Part shown: positions 42,688-52,193 of the stretch, one piece after another
Layout: each line of letters opens with the position of its first letter
How positions within the stretch are numbered: position 1 is the first letter of the stretch
NCBI GenBank assembly: GCA_964619535.1
Contig: CAZUEX010000001.1
Span: 310,001-374,000, forward strand
Length of the DNA stretch: 64,000 bases
Direction: 5' to 3'
Source of the DNA: Leptonema sp964619535
Lineage (GTDB): Bacteria; Spirochaetota; Leptospiria; Leptospirales; Leptonemataceae
Made by a program: the position numbers and the translations under genes
Notes under the pieces: generated by a model
What the model saw: the letters and a program-made list of their open reading frames with translations, nothing else
Told to the model about the DNA's origin: nothing
Databases searched by the model: none

Positions 42688-42703
42688 GTTACAGGGAAGT
42701 AAC
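42688..42703 (+). promoter_or_regulatory. SD sequestered in a hairpin loop
   Basis: GTTAC and GTAAC flank the loop AGGGAA, which is the likely SD of the ATG at 42705. The 5-bp stem is short, so whether it modulates initiation is unknown. Confidence 0.35.
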
Positions 42704-42704
42704 C

Positions 42705-42905
42705 ATGAAAGAGACCCTCGAGAAGGACAGGGAGGTCCTCGATGAGGAGTTCGGGTATGATCCAGTTGTACTGCGCAAGCAGGGGATTATGTCGAACCAC
42801 CATCGAGATATCTCCTCTTTCAAAAGAAAGATAATCGATGACAGGTATATGGAGCATGCCATCAATCGTATCGCCATGGAGCTTTCGCATTTCCTTGCGA
42901 AATAG
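42705..42905 (+). CDS. Small conserved-looking protein of unknown function
   Basis: 66 residues, charged and mostly helical, with central FGYDPVVLRKQGIMSNHHRD, then SFKRKIIDDRYMEHAI and a final helix RIAMELSHFLAK. The SD AGGGAA and absence of an overlapping competitor support it. The high Asp/Arg/His content and lack of membrane segment suggest a cytoplasmic regulator or partner protein. It converges on comM with an 8-nt gap. Function not recognised. Confidence 0.6.
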   Translation: MKETLEKDREVLDEEFGYDPVVLRKQGIMSNHHRDISSFKRKIIDDRYMEHAINRIAMELSHFLAK

Positions 42906-42913
42906 TGGCGGTC

Positions 42914-44413
42914 TCAGAAGCATTTTCTGAGTGGTGGAGTGGCCTCCCAGAAGTCATCATCAAGGGAGTAGCTCCATGCCTCCATCAGGTCTTCTGCACG
43001 AATGTGGGGGGCCTCGTCCAGATCAGCAATGGTTCTGGCGAGCCTCCTGATCCCTGCAGATCTTCGTTTTGAAACACTGTCATCGCGAATTCTATTCCAG
43101 ACATGCTCTGCTTTGCTATCGCTAAGCTGGCATAACTCACTGATTCGTAATCCGGTTAACTCACCGTTATACAGCCCTCCATTTCTCTGTCTCTGTACCA
43201 GGACGGCGTGATCGATGCGTCTGCGAATGGATACCATGTCATGTTCGGATTTGGGTTCGACTGCATCGTCTCTTTCGTAAAAGGCCTGGAGGTCGATGCG
43301 GTCTCCGAAAGGCCCTGACAGCAGCTGCCTGCGACGGTCCAGATGCAATCGGCTGCAGCGACAGGCTCGAGCACGGGATCTGAAAAAGCCACAGGGACAT
43401 GGATTGGCCGTAGCTGCCAGCCAGAAGCGAGCAGGCAGACGTCCGGGTCTGCCGTTTCGGTTGTGAACGATTTCTTTGTTTTCCAGTGGTTCTCGTAGGG
43501 CTTCGATAATCTGTCTGTCGTATTCTGCAAGCTCATCAAGAAGTAGAAGTCCATCACTGGCCCGGTTTGCTTCACCGGCGCGAAGAGGATGGCCTCCACC
43601 GATCATACCGGTTACGGTAATCGAGTGATGAGGCTGGCGTAAGGGTCGTACACCTTCAGGATTGGGGGATCGAAAGAGCAGCCCGTTTTTTATGAGACGT
43701 CGCCTTTCTGCCGGATTTGTTGCCGGTAGCAGCTCATAAAGATAGCGAGCGGCCAGGGTTTTACCCGATCCTGGCGGGCCGATAAAGAGTATGGCATGCC
43801 TTCCCGCGGCGGCCAGTGTTAGCATGCGCAGTATGCGTGGAGGCAGGGCAATGGCCGACGGCTCCGCTCTGTGCTGTTCCTGCGTCAGGCCCGGGACCTG
43901 CTCAAAGCGTCCTTCAATGAGATCGGAAAGGTGACGGATACCGGACCAGCGCACATTTCCGAATGGCAGACGGCGGGCCGCCGATACAGGGAGAACGACA
44001 TGCTGAAAGCCACCGTCAGCGCCACAGAGGGCCCAGGAGGCAAGTTCGGGCAGGTCGCAGACCTCGCCGGTCAGCGAAAGCTCGCCCAGATACAGTGCAT
44101 GGCAGTCGATTCTCTGTCTGAGCCCTGGAACTCCCATGGCCAGCATCAGGCATACGGCAACGGGGAGGTCCAGTAACGCCGAATCTTTGACGCGACCGGC
44201 CGGTGAGAGGTTGACAAGGACGGTACAGTAAGGGAATTGAATACCTGAGGCCAGCAGGGCCGTGCGAATGCGCTCTTCACGATCGCGCGAACGACCGTTG
44301 ACGCCTGTGATGCGGAAGACGGGCAGTCCTGGACGGATGATGGCTTCAATGCGAATTCGTTCGGCAAAGAGATCCTCTTCAAGGAAAATGGCCGCCAGTC
44401 GGGCTGTTTTCAT
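42914..44413 (-). CDS. comM: ComM/YifB family Mg-chelatase-like AAA+ ATPase
   Basis: 499 residues. An N-terminal Lon-like fold (VNLSPAGRVKDSALLDLPVAV) precedes the AAA+ core: Walker A GPPGSGKT (about 214-221), Walker B LLLLDEL, and a zinc-like CPCGFFRSRARACRC segment. The C-terminal Mg_chelatase_C region follows. ComM is a hexameric helicase that drives branch migration during natural transformation; whether this organism is competent is unknown. It diverges from the lipoprotein at 44476. Confidence 0.93.
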   Translation of the reverse strand: MKTARLAAIFLEEDLFAERIRIEAIIRPGLPVFRITGVNGRSRDREERIRTALLASGIQFPYCTVLVNLSPAGRVKDSALLDLPVAVCLMLAMGVPGLRQRIDCHALYLGELSLTGEVCDLPELASWALCGADGGFQHVVLPVSAARRLPFGNVRWSGIRHLSDLIEGRFEQVPGLTQEQHRAEPSAIALPPRILRMLTLAAAGRHAILFIGPPGSGKTLAARYLYELLPATNPAERRRLIKNGLLFRSPNPEGVRPLRQPHHSITVTGMIGGGHPLRAGEANRASDGLLLLDELAEYDRQIIEALREPLENKEIVHNRNGRPGRLPARFWLAATANPCPCGFFRSRARACRCSRLHLDRRRQLLSGPFGDRIDLQAFYERDDAVEPKSEHDMVSIRRRIDHAVLVQRQRNGGLYNGELTGLRISELCQLSDSKAEHVWNRIRDDSVSKRRSAGIRRLARTIADLDEAPHIRAEDLMEAWSYSLDDDFWEATPPLRKCF

Positions 44414-44475
44414 ACCTGGAGAGGTCAGAAATTGTCTGAATGGATAAAAGTTTTTGCTGAAAGCGGGAGCAAGCG

Positions 44476-44862
44476 ATGAGATCTGTTATGATACTGGTTA
44501 TGCTGATGGTGCTGTTGCCGGGATGTCGATCCGGGTTTGTATCAAAAGAGCACCTGATAAGCATCAACCAGGAATACCAGGGGAAGAAGTTTCGCGCCCG
44601 TGAAGATCTGTATTTTCAACAGAATGATCGGATCGATAAATCCCGGTTGATCCACAAAAAGGGAACGATCGTAGTGTTGACAATTGAATCCTCCGATGAC
44701 TGGATCCGGGTGCGTGCCAGGGATGTGTCCCGTAAAGAAGAGCAGTATCCCGGTGACGTCTTTCTTTTTCTGGTCCAGGATCCGGAAAATCCCCGGACCG
44801 GAGATGAGGTTTTAGAAGCGCTCCGTCGCATCCTGACTGCGAATCTTGCTCCTGTTCCCTGA
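44476..44862 (+). CDS. Putative lipoprotein
   Basis: 128 residues. Signal peptide MILVMLMVLLPGC with the lipobox LLPGC (Cys at about 17). The mature part has an SH3-like strand pattern (KGTIVVLTIESSDDWIRVRARD) and a C-terminal helix. It lies 32 nt ahead of the LysM/M23 gene and may be the first gene of the secretion operon. Confidence 0.65.
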   Translation: MRSVMILVMLMVLLPGCRSGFVSKEHLISINQEYQGKKFRAREDLYFQQNDRIDKSRLIHKKGTIVVLTIESSDDWIRVRARDVSRKEEQYPGDVFLFLVQDPENPRTGDEVLEALRRILTANLAPVP

Positions 44863-44894
44863 AAAGAAACGGGAAAACGGTCGATACTGAAACT

Positions 44895-46004
44895 ATGAAA
44901 AGGTTGCTGCTATTCTTCTGTCTTTTACCTGGAGTGCTTTTTGCCCATACAGAGCAGCACCGGGATTATGCTGACGAAATCGATCAGGCCCTGCACAGGT
45001 ATGTGGAAGGGATTCGTCGTTCCGGATCCGTCGATATCGACGAAGAAAAGATCAGTCGCATCTTTGGCAGATCCGGTGATGAGAATGAGGATGAGCTGAT
45101 TCTCGAAGAAGAGGCAGATGCAGAGCAGACGGCATTTGCCAATGCAGGCTCCAGGGTGCATGTTGTGCAAAAGGGCGAAACACTGTTTGCCATTGCACGG
45201 AAATACGGCGTTGTTCCCACAGATCTGATCAAATGGAATCCCTTTCTGAACGGCAGGCCGCTTTACATCGGTGATCGGCTTACGCTGAAAAAAACGGAAT
45301 CACTGCAAAGGCCTTCCTCACGCAAATCGGTGAAGAAGCCAGGAGCGGGCTCATCGAACAAGATCAATGGCTGGAAGCGCAAGAAGGTTGTTAAATACAG
45401 GGTTAAGAAGTACACAGTAAAAAAGGGTGATTCACTGAGCGCCATAGCCCGCAAACATAAAAAATCGTTATCCGAGATATTAAAACTCAATAAGATGAAG
45501 AAGACCGATATCATTCATCCGAATCAGGTCCTTCTTATCGAAAAGGTGAAGATTACCAGGGATTACCGATACAGAAAGCTCTTTGTTCAACCTGTAAAAG
45601 GCAGACTGAGCTCCGGGTTCGGTCGCAGACGGAATCCTTTTGTCCCTGGACGGTATCACTTTCATAAGGGGATTGATCTTGCCGCTCCCATCGGAACCCC
45701 CTTTCATGCAGCACGGGATGGCCTGGTGGTCTTTTCCGGGCGCATGGGCGGCTACGGAAATGTCATTTTCATTCGTCACAAAGGTGGCTATATTACCGTA
45801 TATGGTCATAACAAGGTGAACCTTGTGAAAAACGGCGATATTGTCAGGCAGGGGCAGGTCATCGGCAGAATTGGCAGAACGGGAATCGCTACCGGACCGC
45901 ATCTGCACTTTGAGGTCCGCAAGATGGATGAGATCATCAATCCCTTTGTTGCCTTAAAAATGCAGGAGGTGATACCCGTTTCCTCAAAGACGGCGTACAG
46001 ATAA
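44895..46004 (+). CDS. LysM-domain M23 family metallopeptidase
   Basis: 369 residues, exported (signal LLLFFCLLPGVLFA). Two LysM repeats bind peptidoglycan (VHVVQKGETLFAIARKYG near 92 and YTVKKGDSLSAIARKHKK near 175). The C-terminal M23 domain has both zinc motifs: HKGID and HLHFEV, so it should be an active endopeptidase. It is placed 3 nt before gspC; cell-wall opening for secretin assembly is a reasonable inference. Confidence 0.92.
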   Translation: MKRLLLFFCLLPGVLFAHTEQHRDYADEIDQALHRYVEGIRRSGSVDIDEEKISRIFGRSGDENEDELILEEEADAEQTAFANAGSRVHVVQKGETLFAIARKYGVVPTDLIKWNPFLNGRPLYIGDRLTLKKTESLQRPSSRKSVKKPGAGSSNKINGWKRKKVVKYRVKKYTVKKGDSLSAIARKHKKSLSEILKLNKMKKTDIIHPNQVLLIEKVKITRDYRYRKLFVQPVKGRLSSGFGRRRNPFVPGRYHFHKGIDLAAPIGTPFHAARDGLVVFSGRMGGYGNVIFIRHKGGYITVYGHNKVNLVKNGDIVRQGQVIGRIGRTGIATGPHLHFEVRKMDEIINPFVALKMQEVIPVSSKTAYR

Positions 46005-46007
46005 TCG

Positions 46008-46841
46008 ATGGCATTTCTTTTCTGGCTGCAAAAGAATATTTTCTGGGTTATCCTCGTATCTGCTGTCTATCTCGGCTTTTCTCTTGCTTATATGGGGGCC
46101 ACCGTTGCTCGACTCGTTATGCCCGAGCCTTCCCTTACACCGGGCACCAGGCCACGGGCCAGAGTGAGCAACGTTCCGCAAAGGCGTCCCTTTGAAGATT
46201 ATGAATCCGTTATCGTCGGGAATCTCTTCCAGGGACGCATGGCCCAGGGGAACGAGGGCAATGTTGAGATTAAGGACGTAGTCCTGCATGGCGTGCTTGC
46301 CGGGCAGCGTTCTTTTGCCCGGGCCATAATCCAGATTAAGGGCGAAAATGAGATTCGGGAATACGCCATCGGTGAGCAGGCCGGAGGCAACAGGGTCGTG
46401 GCCATCTATGGCAACTCCGTGTTGCTCGATCGCGGTGGCAGGCAGCTTGAGCTTGCCGTGGGCGAAGATACGGCCACTGTGCCTGTTCCGGTGGCAAAAC
46501 CGCAGGAAACTGCATCGGTCGACAAGAGGCTTACGGTACCGCGAAGCCGTATTGTTGCCCTGACCAGGGATCCGTCGATGGCCTTGAAGGCCGGTATGGT
46601 GCCCGTCCGCGCAGGAAAGAAGATTGCCGGCTGGAAGCTGGTCAAGGTAGCGCAGGATAGCATCTTTTATGAGCTCGGTGCAAGACCGGGTGATATCATC
46701 CGCCGCCTGAACGGAGAATCCCTGAACAATCAGGAGCGTCTGATGGAGCTCTACATGAGCCTAAAAACTCTGGACCGGATTAATGTCGTTCTTGAACGTG
46801 GCGGAAAGCTTCTGTCTTTTGAGATCGTGATTCAAAATTGA
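46008..46841 (+). CDS. gspC: Type II secretion protein GspC (PDZ)
   Basis: 277 residues: one N-terminal membrane helix (IFWVILVSAVYLGFSLAYM), a periplasmic HR domain (VIVGNLFQGRM, then IKDVVLHGVLAG) and a C-terminal PDZ domain (FYELGARPGDIIRRLNGESL). GspC links the secretin to the inner-membrane platform. It is the first gsp gene, with gspD 30 nt downstream. Confidence 0.88.
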   Translation: MAFLFWLQKNIFWVILVSAVYLGFSLAYMGATVARLVMPEPSLTPGTRPRARVSNVPQRRPFEDYESVIVGNLFQGRMAQGNEGNVEIKDVVLHGVLAGQRSFARAIIQIKGENEIREYAIGEQAGGNRVVAIYGNSVLLDRGGRQLELAVGEDTATVPVPVAKPQETASVDKRLTVPRSRIVALTRDPSMALKAGMVPVRAGKKIAGWKLVKVAQDSIFYELGARPGDIIRRLNGESLNNQERLMELYMSLKTLDRINVVLERGGKLLSFEIVIQN

Positions 46842-46871
46842 TAGAGGCCAAACCGATAATCGAACCAAACT

Positions 46872-48656
46872 ATGCATCTGCCTTCTCGAAAGTCTAAAGC
46901 CCTTGTTCTTGTTCTGTTACTTCTTTCAAGTGCCATCCTGTCACAGGAACCGCCGCGACGTATCCCCGGTGGTATGTTCCTGCCGAACTTTCGCGACGTC
47001 GAGATTGCGGATTTTCTGAAGACCATGGCTCAGGTGACCCGGCGAAACATCCTGGTCGATGATTCCATTAAAGGAAAGATCACGGTCGTGGCCTATAAGC
47101 CGATCCCTGTATCCGAAGCCCTGGCCTTTATGAAACGGGTCCTTGAGGTGCGCGGCTTTGCCGTGATCGAAGAAGGCGGCCTGATCAAGATCTCCAAAAC
47201 GGCCGAGGCCGTTTCGCAATCAGAAACGAAGTCGTCGGTCGGTGAAGGCGATGCCGATATCGTGACCACGGTGTATCGTGTTCCCGAGTATGCCAGTCTG
47301 AATGAGATTCTTGCCTTCTTCCAGAAGATTGGTGGTAAGGACGTCGTGGTGGAGCCGGTTCGCTCTTCGGGGTCGATCGTCCTTTCAGGCTATGCTCCCC
47401 GTATTAAACGCATGCTGGATCTGGCCGATGAGATTCTTCCGGAAGAACAGGAAGACAGTGCAGGCGGAGCTCAGGAAGGAGTCCATATCTATCAGGTGAT
47501 GAACCTGCAGGCGGAAAGCCTGGCCTCCGTATTGGTGAAGCTGGACGCACCCGATACAGACGTCGGTAACAGGGATGCAAAGACACAGAGGCAGACCGCC
47601 AAGATTCGCGCCGTGGCCCATAAAGAATCCAATACGGTCATCGTAACGGCCGGGCGAGAAGAGTGGAAGGAAATTCGTAACATTATCGAGCAGCTCGACC
47701 GCCAGCGCAAACAGATCCTGCTTGAGGTTCTCATAGCAGAGGTAAGCGGAAAAGATACGAAGGACTTTGGAATTGACTGGCGCTGGACAAGTTCATCGTC
47801 CGGTCATTCGCAGTTTAACAGTGGTCTGGCGGTAGAAGGGTCGATGGTGGATACCGACGGCAGTATTACCGGCAATAATACGCTTTCAGGTTTTTCCGTG
47901 GGCTTCTTGAAGAAAGGGGGAGACCTGCTTGGCATCTTTAATGCCAACGTTTCCAATCAGAATTTCAATGTGCTTTCTGCTCCGCAGATCCTGACGCTCG
48001 ATAACCAGGAAGCAGAGATCAACGTAGGGCAGGATGTGCCGGTGAAGACGCAGGAGCGCACCTCCGGGGGCGGAACCTCTGAGGCCACTGTGAACTCGTT
48101 TGAATACAGGCCGTCGGGGATTACCCTGAAGTTTACGCCGAACATTAATTCAAAGGGGAATATTGTCCTCGAGCTTTTTTCGGAAGTGACAACCATCGAA
48201 GGCGGAACGTCGACGACGGTGAATCCAACGTTTAACAAACGAAACATCAAGACCTTTATCACTGTGGATAACGGTCAGACCGTTGTGATTGGTGGCCTTG
48301 TGGCTACGGAGAGATTGCAGGCCGTTACGAAGATTCCGTTGCTTGGCGATATTCCGCTTCTCGGCTTTATCTTTCGTCGCACCACGTTTGAAACCAAACG
48401 CACCAATCTTATGGTATTCCTTACGCCGATCATCCTGGATGATCGCGACAAAGCAGATGAATTAACAGGAATCAAACGCAGTCAGCAGATCGATATGAGC
48501 CGAATCCTGCAGGATGATATTCGTCTCTGGCCGCAGAAACGGGTTCCGCTGTTGCGCAATGAGAATGCAGAAAAGAACGAGGATCATCGGATTCATATCT
48601 ACGATCCTGAAAACCGACCGAATAATCGTTCAGAGTCCGTGCCGGCGAAGCCCTGA
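46872..48656 (+). CDS. gspD: Type II secretion secretin GspD
   Basis: An outer-membrane channel, 594 residues with a signal peptide. N0 domain (LPNFRDVEIADFLKTMAQVT), N1-N3 repeats (VVEPVRSSGSIVLSGYA, AVAHKESNTVIVTA), then the secretin core: LEVLIAEVSGKDTKDFGIDW, VPVKTQ and VDNGQTVVIGGLV. The membrane-inserting tail includes IPLLGDIPLLGFIF. It is shorter than many GspD proteins. A pilotin is not evident, although lipoproteins are nearby. Confidence 0.95.
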   Translation: MHLPSRKSKALVLVLLLLSSAILSQEPPRRIPGGMFLPNFRDVEIADFLKTMAQVTRRNILVDDSIKGKITVVAYKPIPVSEALAFMKRVLEVRGFAVIEEGGLIKISKTAEAVSQSETKSSVGEGDADIVTTVYRVPEYASLNEILAFFQKIGGKDVVVEPVRSSGSIVLSGYAPRIKRMLDLADEILPEEQEDSAGGAQEGVHIYQVMNLQAESLASVLVKLDAPDTDVGNRDAKTQRQTAKIRAVAHKESNTVIVTAGREEWKEIRNIIEQLDRQRKQILLEVLIAEVSGKDTKDFGIDWRWTSSSSGHSQFNSGLAVEGSMVDTDGSITGNNTLSGFSVGFLKKGGDLLGIFNANVSNQNFNVLSAPQILTLDNQEAEINVGQDVPVKTQERTSGGGTSEATVNSFEYRPSGITLKFTPNINSKGNIVLELFSEVTTIEGGTSTTVNPTFNKRNIKTFITVDNGQTVVIGGLVATERLQAVTKIPLLGDIPLLGFIFRRTTFETKRTNLMVFLTPIILDDRDKADELTGIKRSQQIDMSRILQDDIRLWPQKRVPLLRNENAEKNEDHRIHIYDPENRPNNRSESVPAKP

Positions 48657-48727
48657 CATAGATCGTTGAGCATGTGTGGCATGGATACCGAAACGAAGGC
48701 AACAGAGCCCTGTAACCGGAAGATACA

Positions 48728-50398
48728 ATGAAAAAGCCGTTAGGTGAGCTCCTGCTTGAAGAGGGAGTAATCAGTCGGGATGAACTGAATGACGTCCTGA
48801 AGATACAGGAAAAATCTCCCCTGCGCATCGGTCAGATCTTGCAGAAGAAAGGCATTGCAGACGAGACCGACGTCCTCTCTGTACTGGCGCAACAGTTCGG
48901 CCTGGCCTTCGAGAAACGTCTTCCTTTCAAAGCAGATGCCGCCTTCGAACGCATCCCTTCCTCTCTCATGGAAAAGTACCGGATGGTGCCTTTTGAGAAG
49001 AAGGGAAGGCTTATCAGGATTGCTTTAGCCGATCCCGAGCAGGTGCACTACCAGGATGATCTGCGTCGCCACCTGAAGGGCTACAGGGTTGAGTTTGTCG
49101 TTTCTACCGAAACGGAAATCAATCGCATCTATCACGGGCATTTTCAAAGGGCAGGAGAAGCTGCCAGGGATGTCATCGAAGGGCTGGCAGGTGAAGAATA
49201 CGGCGATCTGAACCTGAGCGACGATCAGGCAGACCTTGCAAACGATGCTCCCATTATTCGAATGGTGAATGCCATTCTGACACAGGCGGTACAGGAGCGA
49301 GCATCGGATATTCATATTGAGCCATACGAGAAGATGACGGTGGTGCGTTATCGCATCGACGGCATTCTGCATAAGCGGCTGAACCCTCCAAGGGCCGTGC
49401 ATGCAGGCATTGTTTCGCGTATCAAGATTGAGTCGAACCTGAACATTGCTGAAAACCGGCTGCCACAGGATGGGCGCTTTCGTAAACGTATAGCCGGTAA
49501 AGAGGTGGACATTCGCGTTTCGACGATCCCTTCTCGACACGGAGAAAGGGTCGTTCTTCGCCTTCTTAACAAGTCCGATGTGCGTTTTGACCTTGACGGA
49601 ATGGGCCTGTATCCGGACCTTCTGAGGCGTATTCGCAATGTAATGGCGCAGACCAATGGTATACTTCTGGTTACCGGACCAACCGGTTCCGGTAAGTCGA
49701 CCACGCTGTATGGGATGTTAACCGAACTGAATGAAGAATCGCGCAACATTATGACCGCAGAAGATCCGGTTGAATACGAAGTCCCCGGAATCTCACAAAC
49801 GCAGGTAAATGAGAAGATTGGTCTGACCTTTGCCTCTGCACTGCGGACGATGTTGCGTCAGGACCCGGATATCATCATGGTGGGAGAAATCCGGGATGCA
49901 GAAACGGCTCGAATAGCCATACAGGCTGCCCTGACCGGTCACCTGGTGCTGTCCACGCTCCATACGAACGACGCTCCCTCTGCCGTAACGCGGCTGGCTG
50001 ATATGGGCATAGAGCCATATCTGATTACAAGTACCGTTCGCGGTGTGATTGCACAGCGTCTTGCACGTCGCATCTGTCCGCATTGTAAAACGACCTACAC
50101 GCCCGATCGGTCTCAGCTTCTGGAAGCGGGTTTGAAGCCTTCGGAGCTCAGGGGTAAGCGATTTGCGCGCGGCAAAGGCTGTGAACACTGTTCGCACACC
50201 GGTTTTCTTGGCCGCCTTGGCATCTTCGAATACATGGACATGACACCTTCCGTTCAGCGCGGGGTGCTTCAGGGAAAGGACTCGGAGTCTTTGAAAGAGA
50301 TTGCCGCAAAAGAAGGATTGATTACCCTGCTGGATTATGGTCGCCGCAAGATCCTGGACGGTGAAACTACACCCGAAGAAGTTCTGAGAGTTTGCTGA
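48728..50398 (+). CDS. gspE: Type II secretion ATPase GspE
   Basis: Cytoplasmic hexameric ATPase, 556 residues. MshEN-type N-terminal domain (LLLEEGVISRDELNDVL), Walker A GPTGSGKSTTLY (about 320-331), the Asp box, the Walker B region DPDIIMVGEIRDAETA, the His box HLVLSTLHTNDA, and a tetra-Cys zinc module (CPHC, CEHC). It overlaps gspF by 1 nt (TGATG). Confidence 0.96.
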   Translation: MKKPLGELLLEEGVISRDELNDVLKIQEKSPLRIGQILQKKGIADETDVLSVLAQQFGLAFEKRLPFKADAAFERIPSSLMEKYRMVPFEKKGRLIRIALADPEQVHYQDDLRRHLKGYRVEFVVSTETEINRIYHGHFQRAGEAARDVIEGLAGEEYGDLNLSDDQADLANDAPIIRMVNAILTQAVQERASDIHIEPYEKMTVVRYRIDGILHKRLNPPRAVHAGIVSRIKIESNLNIAENRLPQDGRFRKRIAGKEVDIRVSTIPSRHGERVVLRLLNKSDVRFDLDGMGLYPDLLRRIRNVMAQTNGILLVTGPTGSGKSTTLYGMLTELNEESRNIMTAEDPVEYEVPGISQTQVNEKIGLTFASALRTMLRQDPDIIMVGEIRDAETARIAIQAALTGHLVLSTLHTNDAPSAVTRLADMGIEPYLITSTVRGVIAQRLARRICPHCKTTYTPDRSQLLEAGLKPSELRGKRFARGKGCEHCSHTGFLGRLGIFEYMDMTPSVQRGVLQGKDSESLKEIAAKEGLITLLDYGRRKILDGETTPEEVLRVC

Positions 50399-51624
50399 TG
50401 CCAGTTTTTCGCTACACGGCAGTTAACAGAAAGGGGCAGAACGAAAAAGGCATCATCGATGCGCAGTCTGCAGCGTCGGCCAGGCAGATGCTGCGAGCCA
50501 GAGGACTGATTGTACGGCAACTTGCCGAGGATGAAGAAAAGCGAGACCGGGAGCTGTTTCCCTTTCTGTCACGGTTCCTTTACAGGGTTCCCCGAAAGGA
50601 CGTGGCCCTTTTTGTTCGTCAGCTGGGCACGTTGCTGGATGCGGGAATCCCCCTCGATCGATCGCTTCAGAACATCATCGAACAGACGGAAAACCAGTAT
50701 CTAAAGAAGGCGCTGATAGAGATTCGCGGAGACATCGTAGAAGGAGAGTCTCTGAGCAAGGCACTTGCAAAGCACGGGGCCATCTTTCCCGACATGTATA
50801 AGAATCTTGTGGCCGTCGGCGAACAGACCGGAACCTATGAGAAAGCGCTGCTGCGCCTGGCCGATCTGGAAGAGGCAAACCTGCGCATCAAGAATAAGGT
50901 GCTTTCTGCCCTTTTTTATCCCCTGATATTGATTGGTATTCTTGGTTTGCTGCTCGTCTTTCTTATGTCTGTCGTCATTCCTCAGATGCAGGAGCTCTTT
51001 GTAACGCTGAATGCCGAGCTGCCGTTGATTACAAGGATCGTCATTGGAGTTTCCGGTCTGTTTGCATTTCCATGGATTCTTATGTTTCCGGTTTTGATCG
51101 CTACCGCCGCTCTGGGGATGCATGCCTGGCTGAGCAAGCCTGAAGGCAGGCAGCAGTTTGAGCAGCTTGTTCTGTCAACACCGGTTCTCGGCAATCTGAT
51201 CCAGAAGGTGCTGCTTGCACGGTTTTCGCGCAACCTCGGTGTGATGCTTGAAAGCAGGGTATCGCTGATCGTTGCACTTCAGGTAACAGCCCGGGTGGTA
51301 AACCACAGCATCTTCAGCGCTGAGATCCTGCAGGCCATTGACCGCATTCGAGAAGGAAGTAGCCTGACAGAGGCCTTTCGAGACTCTGTTGTCATGACGC
51401 AGATGGTACGGGGAATGCTGGCTGCCGGTGAAGCCACGGACCGTGTTGCACCGATGATCGTGAAGCTTGCAGACATCCTCGAAGATGAAGTGGACGCTTC
51501 GGTGCAGAGGTTTTCTACTTTACTGGAACCTGCCATGATGGTTTTCATGGGACTGATGATTGGCGGCATCATGGGAGCCATTATGATGCCCATGTACAGG
51601 CTGACAAAAGAGCTACAATTCTAA
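50398..51624 (+). CDS. gspF: Type II secretion inner-membrane protein GspF
   Basis: 408 residues. Platform protein with N-terminal PVFRYTAVNRKGQ and two T2SSF helical domains, each followed by a membrane helix (FVRQLGTLLDAGIPLDRSL; LGVMLESRVSLIVALQVTA). The last helix GLMIGGIMGAIMMPMY is typical. I start at the ATG at 50398; a TTG six bases earlier is in frame but unneeded. Confidence 0.95.
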   Translation: MPVFRYTAVNRKGQNEKGIIDAQSAASARQMLRARGLIVRQLAEDEEKRDRELFPFLSRFLYRVPRKDVALFVRQLGTLLDAGIPLDRSLQNIIEQTENQYLKKALIEIRGDIVEGESLSKALAKHGAIFPDMYKNLVAVGEQTGTYEKALLRLADLEEANLRIKNKVLSALFYPLILIGILGLLLVFLMSVVIPQMQELFVTLNAELPLITRIVIGVSGLFAFPWILMFPVLIATAALGMHAWLSKPEGRQQFEQLVLSTPVLGNLIQKVLLARFSRNLGVMLESRVSLIVALQVTARVVNHSIFSAEILQAIDRIREGSSLTEAFRDSVVMTQMVRGMLAAGEATDRVAPMIVKLADILEDEVDASVQRFSTLLEPAMMVFMGLMIGGIMGAIMMPMYRLTKELQF

Positions 51625-51642
51625 TTTGCCTGGAGGTGATAG

Positions 51643-52116
51643 ATGTTTTTACGATGGAAGCGGGACTTCAGAAGGAAAGCCCGCAGGGGGTTGACGCTTG
51701 TGGAACTGGCCATTGTTGTGCTTGTTCTGAGCGCCATTATGGGCGTTGTGTTCTACAATCTTCGTGAATCGGCCAGTGATGTGCAGGCAGGTACTCGCAG
51801 ATTGCAGGTTGGACAGTTTCAGGCAAACCGTCTTCCCATGAAGCTGGAAGAATATTTGAATGCAGGTGGGATGATCAATTACGGTGATGATCTTACCGTG
51901 CTAATGGAAGAGATTCCCGGTACCTCCTATGAGCCCGCCAAAGAGGAGCTCGTCATGGATCCCTGGGGAAGCCCCTATTTCCTCTGCCAGGGCGATGATG
52001 GTTCTGACCGCATCTGCTCTCTCGGTAAAGACAGACAGGAGGGTGGCGAAGGAGAGAATGCCGACTTTCAGCTCGATGATGAGAAAACATGGCCTGCCTG
52101 GCTGAAGAGACGATAG
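51643..52116 (+). CDS. gspG: Major pseudopilin GspG
   Basis: 157 residues. Class III leader of 16 residues cleaved before LTLVELAIVV, with Glu at mature position 5. MDPWGSPYFL is the GspG calcium-site region. GspG polymerises into the periplasmic pseudopilus. A GGAGGTGAT SD precedes the ATG. Confidence 0.92.
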   Translation: MFLRWKRDFRRKARRGLTLVELAIVVLVLSAIMGVVFYNLRESASDVQAGTRRLQVGQFQANRLPMKLEEYLNAGGMINYGDDLTVLMEEIPGTSYEPAKEELVMDPWGSPYFLCQGDDGSDRICSLGKDRQEGGEGENADFQLDDEKTWPAWLKRR

Positions 52117-52138
52117 GTTTATCCGAATCGTTCTGCAA

Positions 52139-52182
52139 CCAGTCCGCTCCGGCCTGCCGGCAGGGAGGTCCGAACGGACTGG
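52139..52182 (+). repeat. Cruciform-like palindrome between gspG and gspH
   Basis: CCAGTCCG (52139-52146) pairs with CGGACTGG (52175-52182). Inside is the perfect 12-bp palindrome CCTGCCGGCAGG (52153-52164). It has the look of a REP-type element and would fold ahead of the gspH start at 52194. Confidence 0.6.
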
Positions 52183-52193
52183 CGCACAGGTCC

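Noticed and set aside
52089..52193. N-terminal extension of GspH starting inside gspG
   Set aside because: It would place about 35 residues before the prepilin leader and translate the palindrome; the ATG at 52194 gives a normal short leader.
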